Source of the DNA: Streptomyces pactum
Lineage (GTDB): Bacteria > Actinomycetota > Actinomycetes > Streptomycetales > Streptomycetaceae
Length of the DNA stretch: 64,000 nt
NCBI RefSeq assembly: GCF_016031615.1
Contig: NZ_JACYXC010000001.1
Location: 6,696,001 to 6,760,000 of the forward strand
Direction: 5' to 3'
Both the position numbers and the translations under genes were made by a program. Positions 45,703-54,771 of the stretch are shown in pieces; the stretch's first letter is position 1; every line of letters starts with the position of its first letter. The notes beneath the pieces are model-generated. The model saw nothing but the letters and a program-made list of their open reading frames with translations, was not told where the DNA came from and made no database searches.

Positions 45703-46278
45703 TCAGGCGTGCGGGCGCAACGGCTCGTCCACCGGGGCGCCGGTGAGCCGGTTGGCCAGTGTGGAGAGGGTGTAGGTGCCGATGCCGAGCACCACCTCCA
45801 ACGCATGGCGCGGGGTGTACCCGTGGGCCAGGAAGGAGCGCATCTCCTCGTCCGGCACCGCGCCGGCGGTCGCCAGCACCCGGAGCGTGAACTGCCGGAC
45901 CGCCTCCAGCCGTTCGTCCGGCAGCGGGCGTCGCTCACGGAGGGCGGAGACCAGTTCCGGGTCGGCGCCCAGCGCGCGGAGCTTGGCGGTGTGCATGGCG
46001 ACACAGACATGGCACTCGTTGCCGGTGGCCACGGTGAGGACGACCACCTCACGGGCGAGCGGGTCGAGGGTGGTGTCCTCGAACGCGGCGCTGAGTTCGA
46101 GGAAGCCCCGCAGCAGGTGCGGCGAGGTGGCGAGCCGTGCGACCGCGGCGGGCAGGTACCCCAGTCGGCGGGCGGTGGCCTCCATCACGCCCCGGGCGGC
46201 GGGCGGTGCGGTCTCGGTGGTGTGGTCGGGGAACACGGTCGCGGGCACGGCGGAGACTCCCGTCGGAAGGGGCGGCAC
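45703..46278 (-). CDS. carboxymuconolactone decarboxylase / AhpD-like protein
   Basis: A 191-aa all-helical protein. The active-site signature is ECHVCVAMHTAKL with C89, C92 and H96, the AhpD-type CxxC plus His that reduces peroxides or alkyl hydroperoxides. Other conserved stretches are LDPLAREVVVLTVATGNE and HALEVVLGIGTYTLSTLAN. The gene is divergent from a MarR regulator, with operator-like inverted repeats between the starts. It is probably repressed by that regulator and relieved by an oxidant or xenobiotic. The start could be the GTG 18 nt later. Confidence 0.88.
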   Translation of the reverse strand: MPPLPTGVSAVPATVFPDHTTETAPPAARGVMEATARRLGYLPAAVARLATSPHLLRGFLELSAAFEDTTLDPLAREVVVLTVATGNECHVCVAMHTAKLRALGADPELVSALRERRPLPDERLEAVRQFTLRVLATAGAVPDEEMRSFLAHGYTPRHALEVVLGIGTYTLSTLANRLTGAPVDEPLRPHA

Positions 46279-46304
46279 GGCACGGCCGGGGGCGCCCTAA
46301 AATG

Positions 46305-46340
46305 GACAACGTGGTTGACGGAAAAGTAAACGAGGTTGTC
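46305..46340. promoter_or_regulatory. nested inverted repeats, likely MarR operator
   Basis: Outer arms GACAAC (46305-46310) and GTTGTC (46335-46340) are exact. Inner arms GTTGAC and GTAAAC (46314-46331) match at five of six. The stretch is A/T-rich and lies between the divergent AhpD-like and MarR genes. Confidence 0.6.
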
Positions 46341-46375
46341 GAATTCCGCAAGGCGCATCGGGAGGTGACGTCTCG

Positions 46376-46915
46376 ATGACGGGGGAGACGCCGTGCCCGC
46401 CGGACGGCCGGCACGGGAGCGGGAGTGGAGACGGCGCGGGCCGCGGGCCGGACGCCCACGGGTACGAGCTGCCGCTGCTGCTCTTCGCCGGCTTCCGGAC
46501 ACTGATCGACCAGCTCCATGCCGAGCTGGCGGAGCAGGGCCACCCCGGGATGCGACCCGCGCACGGCTTCGCCATGCAGGCCATCGGCCCCGGCGGCGCC
46601 ACCGCCAGCGAACTGGCGCGACGGCTGGGCGTCTCCAAGCAGGCGGCGGGCAAGACCGCCGAGCGGCTGATGGCCGTCGGTTACGCGGAGCGCGTCGCCG
46701 ACCCCGCCGACGCCCGACGCAAGATCATCCGGCTCACGCCGCACGGCGTCGATGCGCTGCGCCGGTCGGCGGCGCTCTTCGAGGAACTGCGCGCCCGGTG
46801 GGCGGCCACGCTGGGGGACGAGCGGCTCCGGCAACTGGAGACGGACCTGCGGACCATGACCGCCGGGGCCGGCGCCGGCCTCCGGGTGGACGTGGCCGGC
46901 TGGTTCGGTCCCTGA
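46376..46915 (+). CDS. MarR-family transcriptional regulator
   Basis: A 179-aa winged-helix protein with a Gly-rich first 30 residues. The DNA-binding part is GGATASELARRLGVSKQAAG, then KTAERLMAVGYAERVADPAD and the wing ARRKIIRLTPHGVDALRR. It ends in a dimerisation helix. GGGAGGTGACG gives the ATG its ribosome site. It is divergent from the AhpD-like gene, with nested inverted repeats between them, so it probably represses that gene and itself. The ligand is unknown; no conserved Cys suggests a ligand rather than thiol switch. Confidence 0.88.
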   Translation: MTGETPCPPDGRHGSGSGDGAGRGPDAHGYELPLLLFAGFRTLIDQLHAELAEQGHPGMRPAHGFAMQAIGPGGATASELARRLGVSKQAAGKTAERLMAVGYAERVADPADARRKIIRLTPHGVDALRRSAALFEELRARWAATLGDERLRQLETDLRTMTAGAGAGLRVDVAGWFGP

Positions 46916-46939
46916 GGGGGCGGCGGTGCACGCGGGCCA

Positions 46940-46956
46940 CCCGGGGTGACCCCGGG
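46940..46956. terminator. hairpin after the marR gene
   Basis: CCCGGGG, loop TGA, CCCCGGG, 25 nt after the stop codon. Confidence 0.45.
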
Positions 46957-47355
46957 GCTGGCATCAGGTCGCGAGGCCGCTGCGACCGCTACGGGCCAAC
47001 CGGCCCCGCCGGCGGGTACCCGGCCCCACGCGACGCCGCGACCGCACCCCGTGCACGGCCACCGGTTCGGGCGGGGACCCGCCGTGCCGGGCACGCGGGC
47101 CGCCGGGCCCGTCGGTTGGCACGGCACCGGGTGCACGGCCGTCGACCCGGGCCGGTTAGGGTCGCTACGGGCCCGAACCGGACCACCGGAACCGGGGGTT
47201 GGCGGCCGGCGAGACCGTACGCGCTCCGGCCGACGGGACCAGGCGGCCCACCCGGGGCCCCGGCGTGACCGGCCGGGCCCGTGGACCAACGACGACCGCC
47301 GCCGCCCCGGCCGTACCGGGCCGGCGGCCCGCAGGAGCAGGGGGAGTCAAGGGGC
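46957..47355. other. intergenic gap
   Basis: No gene found. The right end holds the ribosome site (GGGGAGTCAAGGGGC) of the ABC gene. Confidence 0.45.
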
Positions 47356-48060
47356 ATGACGGAGGAGCCGGGCGGTGGCGCACTGCTGCGTCTGCGCGGA
47401 GTGAGCCGCAGATACGGTGAGCGGCAGGCGCTGCACCCCCTCGATCTCGACGTGCGCCGTGGCAGCTGCACCGCCCTGTACGGCCACAACGGCTCGGGTA
47501 AGTCCACCCTGTTGCGGATCGCCGCCGGCCGGGACACCCCCACCGCCGGCCGGGCGCTGTTCGCCGGCCGGCCCATCGACGAGGACGATCCCCGGGTGCG
47601 GGCCTCGGTCGCCGTGGTGGGTGACATGGCCGCCTGTTATCCCGACCTGACCGTCCGGGAGCACCTGCAACTCGTCACCCTGGCACACGCGGTGGACGAG
47701 CCGGACGACTGGATCGACCGTGTGCTGGCCGACCGCGGACTGTCCGATCACGGCGAGGCGCTGCCGATGTCGCTCTCCTCCGGCCAGTTGCAGTCGCTGC
47801 ACCTGGCCGCCGCGCTGGTCCGGCCGCGGGACCTGCTGATCCTCGACGAACCCGAGCAGCGGCTCGACCCGGCTGCCCGTCGCCGTCTGGCCGGGCTGCT
47901 CCGGGCCGAGAAGGCGGACGGCGTCGCGGTGCTGCTCGCCACGCACCACGCGGAACTGGCCGAGGCGGTCGCCGACCGGATGGTCGTCCTGGAGGAGGGC
48001 CGGGTGATCGCCGACGGCCCACCGTCCGACGTCCTGGAGCGGCTGGAGCGGCGGTCATGA
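47356..48060 (+). CDS. ABC transporter ATP-binding protein
   Basis: A 234-aa nucleotide-binding subunit. Walker A is GHNGSGKST (43-51), the signature is LSSGQ (about 140-145, with an S for the usual first G), Walker B is LLILDEP (D164 and E165), and the switch His is in LLATHH. It powers the membrane protein encoded next, with which it overlaps by 4 nt (ATGA). The pair has the form of a drug or lipid exporter of ABC-2-like type. Q-loop text (VVGDMAACYPDLTV) has D in place of Q, which is unusual but seen in such simple exporters. Confidence 0.88.
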   Translation: MTEEPGGGALLRLRGVSRRYGERQALHPLDLDVRRGSCTALYGHNGSGKSTLLRIAAGRDTPTAGRALFAGRPIDEDDPRVRASVAVVGDMAACYPDLTVREHLQLVTLAHAVDEPDDWIDRVLADRGLSDHGEALPMSLSSGQLQSLHLAAALVRPRDLLILDEPEQRLDPAARRRLAGLLRAEKADGVAVLLATHHAELAEAVADRMVVLEEGRVIADGPPSDVLERLERRS

Positions 48061-50210
48061 CCGGGCCGCGGCCGGACCCCGCCCGGACCGCGCCCGTTCC
48101 GCGACAGCCGCACCCGGCGCCCGCCCCGCCCGAGGGGGCGGCGCGGACGGAGCGCCGGGACGGGGTGCCGCGCGGGGACGGTCCGTCCGGGCCCGGGGCG
48201 CCAGGCAAGCCCGGGAGCGCGGCCGGGGTGCGTGCGGGGAGTGGTGCGCCCGGGCGCGAGACCCCGGCGTCCGACGCGGACGCCGCACCCCGGAGCGGCG
48301 GCCCGGTGCCCGATGAGGACTTCGTATCCCGGAGCAGCGGCCCGGCGTCCGACGAGGATTTCGAATCCCCAAACACCGGCTCGGCGTCCGGCGGGGACGC
48401 GTCCGGCCGGCGGGCCGCACCGGCCGGCGCGCACCAGGAGGAGCCGGCGCCCGGACAGGAGCCGGCAGTTGGCGCGGCCGGAACACCCGGCGAGGACGGG
48501 ACCGGCGAGCCGGCGGTGTCCCCGGACGGGGACGAGGCGGGCGATCGGGCGGACGAGCGGCCGGAGGAGTGGCACCCGGAGGAGGACGACCGGACCGCCG
48601 AGACGCTGCGCTGGCTGGTCCGGAAGCGGCGGGCCGAACGGCGCCGCCGCAGCCGGGACCTGGTCGTCCTGGCCTACACCGTGGTCCTCGCCGCCATCGG
48701 GTACGGCGGCGGATACACCGCCCTCCTGCTGCGGAAGCTGAGCCTCGGCGCCGACCACGGCGACCTCGGGGAGGACATCCGGCAGGCCCTGCCGCCCGCC
48801 TTCACCCTGCTGGCGGCGGTCCTGGCGCTGATCGCCGCCCGGGACGCGCTGTGGCGGGGACCGGTCGTGGTGCCCGGACCCGCGGTCGGCTGGCTGCTGA
48901 CGCAACCCGTCCGCCGGGAGGCGGTGCTCCGGCCCCGGCTGCGCCGTTCGGCCGCGCTCGCCGTGTTCGGTGGGCTGCTGACGGCCGCCGCGGGAGCGGT
49001 GGTCCTGCACGTCACCGACCTGGCCCCGTTCGGCCGGGGGCTGCTCGCCCTGCTGCCCGCCGCGGTGTGCCTGCCCTTGCTGGCCACGTTCCTCGCCGTG
49101 GCGGTGGAGCGCCGGCCGGGCCTGGCCGACCGGGTGCGCCGTCTCACCCCCGGGGCGGTCGCCGTGATCCTGCTGCTGGCCCTGCGCACCGGGCTCGCCG
49201 CCACCGGCCGCCCCACCGGCGTCCCGACCGGGGCCGACCTGTGGTCCGGACCCTGGGGCTGGGCCGCCCAGCCCGTCCTGCGGGCCGCCGGAGGCCACGC
49301 CCCCGGGTGGCCGGTGGCGGTGGCCGCCCTGCTGCTGCTCACCCTCGCCGCCTGGGTGCCGGCCCGGCGGGACGCGGACCGGATCGGCAACGCCCAGCTG
49401 CGCCGCCGGGCCGCGACGGTCTCCGCGGTCCACAACGGGGTGGCCACCATGGAACTGCGCGCCGCCCGGCTGGCGATGGCCGCGGCCTCCGCCGGCCCCG
49501 GGCGTCACCGATGGCGTCCGCGCCCGCCGCGCGACCGGCGGCTGGCCGTCGTCTGGCGGGACGCGGTGGCGCTGCTGCGCTCACCCGGCCGGCTGGGCAC
49601 CGCGCTCACCGGCACGATGTGCGCCGCGGCGGTGGCCGGCGTGGCGGTCCGGACCGACGGGGAACTGCGCGCCCCGCTGCTGGTCGCGGCGCTCTTCTCG
49701 GGATACGCGGCGGTGGCGGCGCTCGCCGAGCCGGCCCGGCTGGAGACCGACGACGTCCGGCGATCGGCCTGGTCCCCGCTGCGGCTGCGCGCCCTGATGC
49801 TCCGGCACACCGTGCTCCCGGCGGCGTCGGGCACCCTCCTCGCCGCGCTCGCCGCGGTGCCCTACGCGCTGGCCGGCGCACCGTGGACGCTGCTGGTGAT
49901 GCCGCTGTGCGCCCCGCCACTCGCGGCGGCGGCCGTGGTGGCCGCCTGCCGCGGCCCGGTCCGTACCGACCTGCTGATGCTGGGTGTGGTCACGCCCGCG
50001 GGCTCCCCCGGGCCGTTCCTCGTCGCCTTCTGGTACGCGGCGGGGCCGCTGGTGGCCGTCGGTGGACTGGCCCTGACGCTGCACGGCGTCCCGGCCGCCG
50101 GACCGGGGGCCCCGTCGGTGGTTCCGGTGGCACTGGCATCGGTGGTGCTGACCGTGGCGCTGCTCGCCTACGCCGCCCGGTCCGCCGACCGGCTGGTACG
50201 GCGCGGCTGA
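48057..50210 (+). CDS. ABC transporter membrane protein with long disordered N-terminus
   Basis: A 717-aa integral membrane protein. The first 185 residues are charged and Pro/Gly-rich with near-repeats (GGPVPDEDFVSRSSGPASDE), unlike usual permeases, and face the cytosol by inference. About 10-12 hydrophobic segments follow, such as LVVLAYTVVLAAIGYGGGYT, FTLLAAVLALIAARDAL and VAVILLLALRTGLAA. An internal soluble part falls near residues 425-490. It is translated from within the stop of the ATPase gene. The export substrate is unknown. Confidence 0.85.
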   Translation: MTGPRPDPARTAPVPRQPHPAPAPPEGAARTERRDGVPRGDGPSGPGAPGKPGSAAGVRAGSGAPGRETPASDADAAPRSGGPVPDEDFVSRSSGPASDEDFESPNTGSASGGDASGRRAAPAGAHQEEPAPGQEPAVGAAGTPGEDGTGEPAVSPDGDEAGDRADERPEEWHPEEDDRTAETLRWLVRKRRAERRRRSRDLVVLAYTVVLAAIGYGGGYTALLLRKLSLGADHGDLGEDIRQALPPAFTLLAAVLALIAARDALWRGPVVVPGPAVGWLLTQPVRREAVLRPRLRRSAALAVFGGLLTAAAGAVVLHVTDLAPFGRGLLALLPAAVCLPLLATFLAVAVERRPGLADRVRRLTPGAVAVILLLALRTGLAATGRPTGVPTGADLWSGPWGWAAQPVLRAAGGHAPGWPVAVAALLLLTLAAWVPARRDADRIGNAQLRRRAATVSAVHNGVATMELRAARLAMAAASAGPGRHRWRPRPPRDRRLAVVWRDAVALLRSPGRLGTALTGTMCAAAVAGVAVRTDGELRAPLLVAALFSGYAAVAALAEPARLETDDVRRSAWSPLRLRALMLRHTVLPAASGTLLAALAAVPYALAGAPWTLLVMPLCAPPLAAAAVVAACRGPVRTDLLMLGVVTPAGSPGPFLVAFWYAAGPLVAVGGLALTLHGVPAAGPGAPSVVPVALASVVLTVALLAYAARSADRLVRRG

Positions 50211-50372
50211 CGCGGCTGGGCAGCCTGCGGTGGGGGAACCGCCCCGGGGCCCCGGCGGGCCGCCCGCGAACCACTGCCCGCGTCGGCCGGCGCCACGCTC
50301 AGGGTGAGCGAGCTCCGGCCCATGGCGGGCTTCACCACCGCATCAAGGTCCCACGGGCCGGCCTTCGATGGG

Positions 50373-50705
50373 TTACGGGCGCGCGTCCTTGACCTGCGCC
50401 TGCGTGAGCCGGACCGGTTGCCCGCCCGGGGTGTACAGGCGCTTGACGAAGATCTGAAACCCGAGTTCCCTGATCCTGACTTCAGCCTCATTGGTGTTGT
50501 GCGGTTCGACGCCAAGGGCGGCGCGCACCAACGGGATCACCGGGATGAGACGGCCACCGATGTCGGCGACGACCCAGAAGTCATTGGGGGCGTAGGCGGT
50601 GTAGTCGGGTTCCGTGCGGGCTGCCTCGATCACGGCGGCGCGCGTCAGGGTGGCGGTCGCGCCCGTCTTCGTCCTGACGGTCGTGGCGCTGGCTGTCGCA
50701 TTCAT
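50373..50705 (-). CDS. small protein, possibly McrA-type head domain
   Basis: A 110-aa protein: AVIEAARTEPDYTAYAPNDF, then WVVADIGGRLIPVIPLVRAA and TNEAEVRIRELGFQIFVKRL. The pattern of a DYxxYAPxxFWVV strand, a GxxxPV loop and ExxxxLRELGFxV recalls the N-terminal head domain of ScoMcrA-type restriction enzymes, but here it stands alone and I would not push the match. The TAA stop and many A/T-ending codons (for example gaagat, cctgat, attggt) set it apart from its neighbours and suggest recent acquisition. There is no catalytic HNH or SRA domain, so any role would be as a binding or inhibitory domain. Confidence 0.55.
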   Translation of the reverse strand: MNATASATTVRTKTGATATLTRAAVIEAARTEPDYTAYAPNDFWVVADIGGRLIPVIPLVRAALGVEPHNTNEAEVRIRELGFQIFVKRLYTPGGQPVRLTQAQVKDARP

Positions 50706-51360
50706 GGCTCGGGCCCTCCGGGTTGACGCGGGTAAGCGAGCGGCCCGCGCTTGCGATCCGCGAACCGACGCCGGCCAGGCGCACTCGCAGGGCGCCGGGC
50801 CCGGCACGCGGGGAACATTATGACGGCCGCTGAAGACAGGGCCCGCCGGAATTGCACAAGGGCCGCTGCTTCCGGACACCGAATGATCCCGGTTAACAGT
50901 GACGCGCGTCCTGCCGGCCTCCACGGTGCGGCAGCCGAGCTGACGCATCCCGGCTTGCGGAGCGGCGTCCGGCCGGCCGATGGGGGAGTGGCTGACCACA
51001 GGGGAGCCGCGTGCCCGCCCCGGCCGGGGGAGCGGCGGCGTCCCACGGCCACCGGGGCAGGGCCGGCCGCGGCAGCCGACGCCCGTGGGCACCGATGCGA
51101 GGGCGTCGACACCGGTTCGGTACATGGCGGCCCGGTCACGGCGGCCCGGCCCACGGTCCGGCACCCGGCGGCCCGGTCACGGCGAACCGGCGCGCGGCCC
51201 GGCCGTGGCGCCCCGGCGGACCGTACGTCCGTGCCGGTGGCGCACCGGAGGGCCGTCCGGTCGCGGGGCAGCGGGTCGGCGGGGGGATCCACAGCCCGGT
51301 CGCAGGGAACGTCCCCGGACCGTCCGGACGCAGCGGCCGGACGGTCCGGCCGAGGGGGCG
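50706..51360. other. 655-bp gap with direct repeats, no gene
   Basis: No gene found. The left end (50815-50950) is A/T-richer than the rest. 51125-51215 has degenerate GGCCCGGTCACGGCG repeats. Confidence 0.45.
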
Positions 51361-52698
51361 TCAGCGCGCCGGCTCGGGGGCCTCCTCGGCGGTCTCCTCC
51401 GCCGGCAGGCTGTCCATGAAGGAGCTGACCGAGAACACCGCCCGGCCGGGTCCCGCCGGGCCGTAGCCGGGCGGGGAGGTCAGTCCGTTCTCCTCCATGG
51501 TCGCGCGGTACGCCTGAAGCAGCCGCACGTGGTACTCCAGCGGCGCGCCCTGCGGGTTCGCCTTGCCCAGCGGCGTCGTCGGCTCCGGGCACCAGGTGGT
51601 GAACCGGGGGGTGATGCCGCGCGACATGAAGAACCGCAGGCCCTCGACGGTGGAGTCGATCGCCTCGCCGACGGTGGTGAAGCCGAACGGCTCGGCCATC
51701 TCCACGCCGGCCACGAAGTTGGGGATGACGTTGCGCGGGCCGAACACCTCGGCGGAGTCCAGGATGCGGCGGTGCCACTCGTCCCGCCCCACGTAGCGCT
51801 CCTTGCCGGGGCAGTACAGCTCGAACAGCCGGCGGTCCCACACCTCGTAGTTGGGGTGGTAGATCCGCACCCCGTAGTCGTGGAAGCGCTGCACGTCGGC
51901 CTTGGGCAGCGCCTGCGCCACCACCTTGCCGATCCACCGGCCGGGGAAGCGCTCCTCGATGGCCTTGGCGTACTGGCCGTAGAAGTCCGCCTCGTCCTTG
52001 CCGCCGATGTGCGAGGTGACCGCGCCGCCGGTGAGGGTGTACGCGGTGGAGGCGCGGGCGGTGTCGTACCGGTCGATGATCTCCAGCGCCTCCAGCACCT
52101 CCTCGACCGGCTTCACCCCGGTGTACGGGCGGCCCGCCGCCTTGTGCTGGCGCCAGTTGTGGTTGATGTCGCAGTACTGGCACTCCTCCTTGGCGCCGAA
52201 GTACTGGCAGACCCGGAACACCGTCAGGTAGATGAGGTAGCCCCACTGGATGGTGGGCGCCACCTCCATCACCGACTTGCCGTTCGCCAGCGTGTGCCGG
52301 TAGTAGTCCGGCATCGGCGGCAGCCCCACGTCGGCGATCCGCACGCCGTCCAGGTAGAGGCCGAGCACCCCGTCGTCGTCGGCCGCCACCCGGTACGGCG
52401 AGGCCGGGTTGACGCGCACCGACACCACGGTGCGGCGGAGCCCGTACGGCCCCCCGGTGAGCACGATCTCCTCCGGCGGCCGGCGCAGCGCCGCGGCCCC
52501 CAGCTCCGGCAGCGTCCGGTGGTCGAAGGAGAAGATGAAGTAGGACTTCGGCTTGACGTCCCCGTCCTCGTTGCCGCTGAGCGCGGACTCGTCGAAGGCG
52601 ATGCCACCCCGCAGCAAGTCCTCCTTGAGCACCGCTTCCCGCGGTACCTGCGGGAACCGGTCCATCAGATCCTCGACCAACGCGGTACGGCTCTGCAT
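51361..52698 (-). CDS. radical SAM protein with CX8CX2C cluster motif
   Basis: A 445-aa cytosolic enzyme. The cluster motif VCQYFGAKEECQYCDINH has cysteines at about 164, 173 and 176, spaced CX8CX2C rather than the classical CX3CX2C. The rest has a TIM-barrel-like run: GYLIYLTVFRV, TAYTLTGGAVTSHIGGKDEA, VRIYHPNYEVWDRRL, VIPNFVAGVEMAEPFG and RFTTWCPEPTTPLGKANPQG. An N-terminal 90 residues precede the barrel. These proteins cleave S-adenosylmethionine to start radical chemistry. No partner, precursor peptide or cofactor-pathway gene adjoins it. AGGAGCC lies 5 nt before the ATG. The reaction is unknown to me. Confidence 0.85.
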   Translation of the reverse strand: MQSRTALVEDLMDRFPQVPREAVLKEDLLRGGIAFDESALSGNEDGDVKPKSYFIFSFDHRTLPELGAAALRRPPEEIVLTGGPYGLRRTVVSVRVNPASPYRVAADDDGVLGLYLDGVRIADVGLPPMPDYYRHTLANGKSVMEVAPTIQWGYLIYLTVFRVCQYFGAKEECQYCDINHNWRQHKAAGRPYTGVKPVEEVLEALEIIDRYDTARASTAYTLTGGAVTSHIGGKDEADFYGQYAKAIEERFPGRWIGKVVAQALPKADVQRFHDYGVRIYHPNYEVWDRRLFELYCPGKERYVGRDEWHRRILDSAEVFGPRNVIPNFVAGVEMAEPFGFTTVGEAIDSTVEGLRFFMSRGITPRFTTWCPEPTTPLGKANPQGAPLEYHVRLLQAYRATMEENGLTSPPGYGPAGPGRAVFSVSSFMDSLPAEETAEEAPEPAR

Positions 52699-53452
52699 GC
52701 GAGGCTCCTGCCCTCGGTTGTCACTCCTGCTGGAACCACTCTCACACGAGGCCCGGCCGAGCTTCGGGCCGGGGTGACCGCCCGAGCCCACCCGCGCCCG
52801 CGACCCCACGCCCGCGACCGTAGCGCCCTGACCGCGCGCCACCCCGCGCCCGCGCGTACGCCGATGCAAGCGCCCTGTCACGCCCTGCCGCGCCCCTGAC
52901 GTGCACCGCCGGCTGCCGCCGGCGCACCGCGAGGACCGCACGCCCCTCGACGGCCCGCCGGCACGGCGGCGCGGTGACCGGTGGGCCGGGCATCCCCGGC
53001 GTGCCCTCCGGCGTGCCGCCGGGGTGACGACGATCACCCGCGGCCGCCCGGGTGATGGTCACCCGCCCGGCCGCCGCGCCCCCGCGCCGCCGGCCCCTCC
53101 GTGCGCCGCCCCCGTACGCGGCTGTGCCCGACCACGGGAGGGACCACGGCCGCCGGGGCGCCGCTCGCGGCCCGGCGCCGGGCCGCCCCGGGCGACGACA
53201 CGGGCCGGGCCGCGACGGGTGCACGGGCCCCGCCACCCGCAGGCCGGCCGCCACCCGGCAGCCCCGCCGGCCGACCGGGGCGCGGCGTGGGGGACCCGTG
53301 CGGTCCGTCCGGGGCCGGGGGCCCGCGGCCCGGCCGCCGCGCCAGGTCGGCGTCCACCGAGCCCGGACGGGGCCCCGGGCCCGGTCGGCGTCCTCGGGGT
53401 CGTGTCCCGGGGCCCGCGGCCGGTCCGCGTACCCGGCCCGCGGTCCGGACGG
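52699..53452. other. 754-bp gap, no gene
   Basis: GC-rich sequence with overlapping spurious frames on both strands, none with a family pattern or a plausible ribosome site. It holds CGCCCGCGACC direct repeats near 52790-52860. Confidence 0.45.
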
Positions 53453-54445
53453 TCAGTGGAGGGCGACCTCGGGCGGCTCGCGCAGGCCCCGCCACACCGG
53501 GGCGCGCAGCCGGCCGCCGCGGGTCCACTCCAGGTACTCCACCTCGCCGCCCAGCTCCGGCCGTACCCAGCGGGGCGGGTGACCGGGCGAGGTCACCACG
53601 CGGTCCGCGAACGGGGGGTCCGGCACCTCCAGCGGCCGCAGCAGCCCGGCCAGCCGGCGGCTCTCGGCGTGGGAGAAGCCGGTGCCGACCGACCCGGCGT
53701 ACACCAGCCCGCCGGCCGCCGGCACACCCACCAGCAGTGAGCGGACCGCGCGCGCCCCCGCGTCCTGGGGCACCCAGCCGCCGATCCGCACATCGACGGT
53801 GCGTACGTGCTTGGTCTTGATCCAGTCGCGGCTGCGCCGGCCCGGCTCGTAGCGGGACCCGACCCGCTTGGCCACCACGCCCTCCAGCCCGTGCTCCAGC
53901 GTCCAGGCCAGCGCGGCCCGCCCCTGCCCGGGCGGCCAGGAGGGCGGGACCGCCACCCGCGGACCGCCCAGCGGCAGCGCCTCCAGCAGCCGCCGGCGCT
54001 CGGTGTAGGGCAGGTCGAGCGTGGGGCGGCCGTCCAGATGGAGTACGTCGAAGACCATCAGCGTGACCGGCCAGGTGCGGGCCGCGGTCCGGACGGCGGC
54101 CGGGCGGGTCAGCCCCATCCGCTGCTGCAACCGGCCGAAGTCCGGGCGGCCGGCCTCGTCCAGGGCGACGATCTCGCCGTCCAGCACGGCCGACAGCCCC
54201 GGCGGGGCGATGCCGGCGAGGTCCGGGTAGGCGGCGGTGACCTCCCGCCCGGAGCGGCTGACCAGCCGCACCCCGCCGTCCCCCGGCAGCTCCGCCAGGG
54301 CCCGTACCCCGTCCCACTTGACCTCGTACGCCCACTCCGCCGCACCAGTGCGGCCACGCGGCGGCAGCGGGCCGGGCGTGGCGAGCATCGGCGCCAGCCG
54401 GGGCAGCGCCGGCCCGGTCCCGGAGCCGGACGGAGCGGAGGCCAT
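53453..54445 (-). CDS. ATP-dependent DNA ligase (LigD ligase-domain type)
   Basis: A 330-aa ligase containing the nucleotidyltransferase and OB domains. The active-site motif is YEVKWDGVRAL (Lys 43 forms the AMP adduct). Others are SRSGREVT, VLDGEIVALDEAGRPDF, MVFDVLHLDG, LEGVVAKRVGSRYEPGRRS and DWIKTK (motif V). This is the ligase module of LigD as a free protein, without polymerase or nuclease domains, as found in extra copies in actinomycetes. It would seal breaks in end-joining repair. No Ku gene is in the window. Confidence 0.9.
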   Translation of the reverse strand: MASAPSGSGTGPALPRLAPMLATPGPLPPRGRTGAAEWAYEVKWDGVRALAELPGDGGVRLVSRSGREVTAAYPDLAGIAPPGLSAVLDGEIVALDEAGRPDFGRLQQRMGLTRPAAVRTAARTWPVTLMVFDVLHLDGRPTLDLPYTERRRLLEALPLGGPRVAVPPSWPPGQGRAALAWTLEHGLEGVVAKRVGSRYEPGRRSRDWIKTKHVRTVDVRIGGWVPQDAGARAVRSLLVGVPAAGGLVYAGSVGTGFSHAESRRLAGLLRPLEVPDPPFADRVVTSPGHPPRWVRPELGGEVEYLEWTRGGRLRAPVWRGLREPPEVALH

Positions 54446-54771
54446 GGTCCGATCAAAACGCGGAACCGGCCGCGGCGCGACGCCGGGGACGGAGGGACCC
54501 CGGGGCGCCGGGTCGGAGGGACCCCCGGGGCGGAAGGGACCACCGGCCGGCACCCGGAGTCCCCGCGGTCCCGCGGTGTCCGGGCCCGCCCCGGGACAGC
54601 ACGTGGCACCCGACCGGCGCGCCGCCCGCCCCGGCGTACCGGACGGCAGGCAATCGGCGCGGACCCGCCCCGGGGCACCGGACGGCACGGGCGCCGGTCG
54701 CGGGCCGGCGCGCGGGCCGGGCGTCCGTCCGGGTGGTGGGAGTCCGGGGGCCCGGGCCGCCCGGGCCGGCG
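54446..54771. other. intergenic gap
   Basis: No gene. 54486-54545 has short repeats of GGAGGGACCC type. Confidence 0.4.

Noticed and set aside
52699..53452. Possible genes in the gap downstream of the DNA ligase gene
   Set aside because: Frames on both strands are Arg/Pro/Gly-rich, with no motif and no ribosome site.
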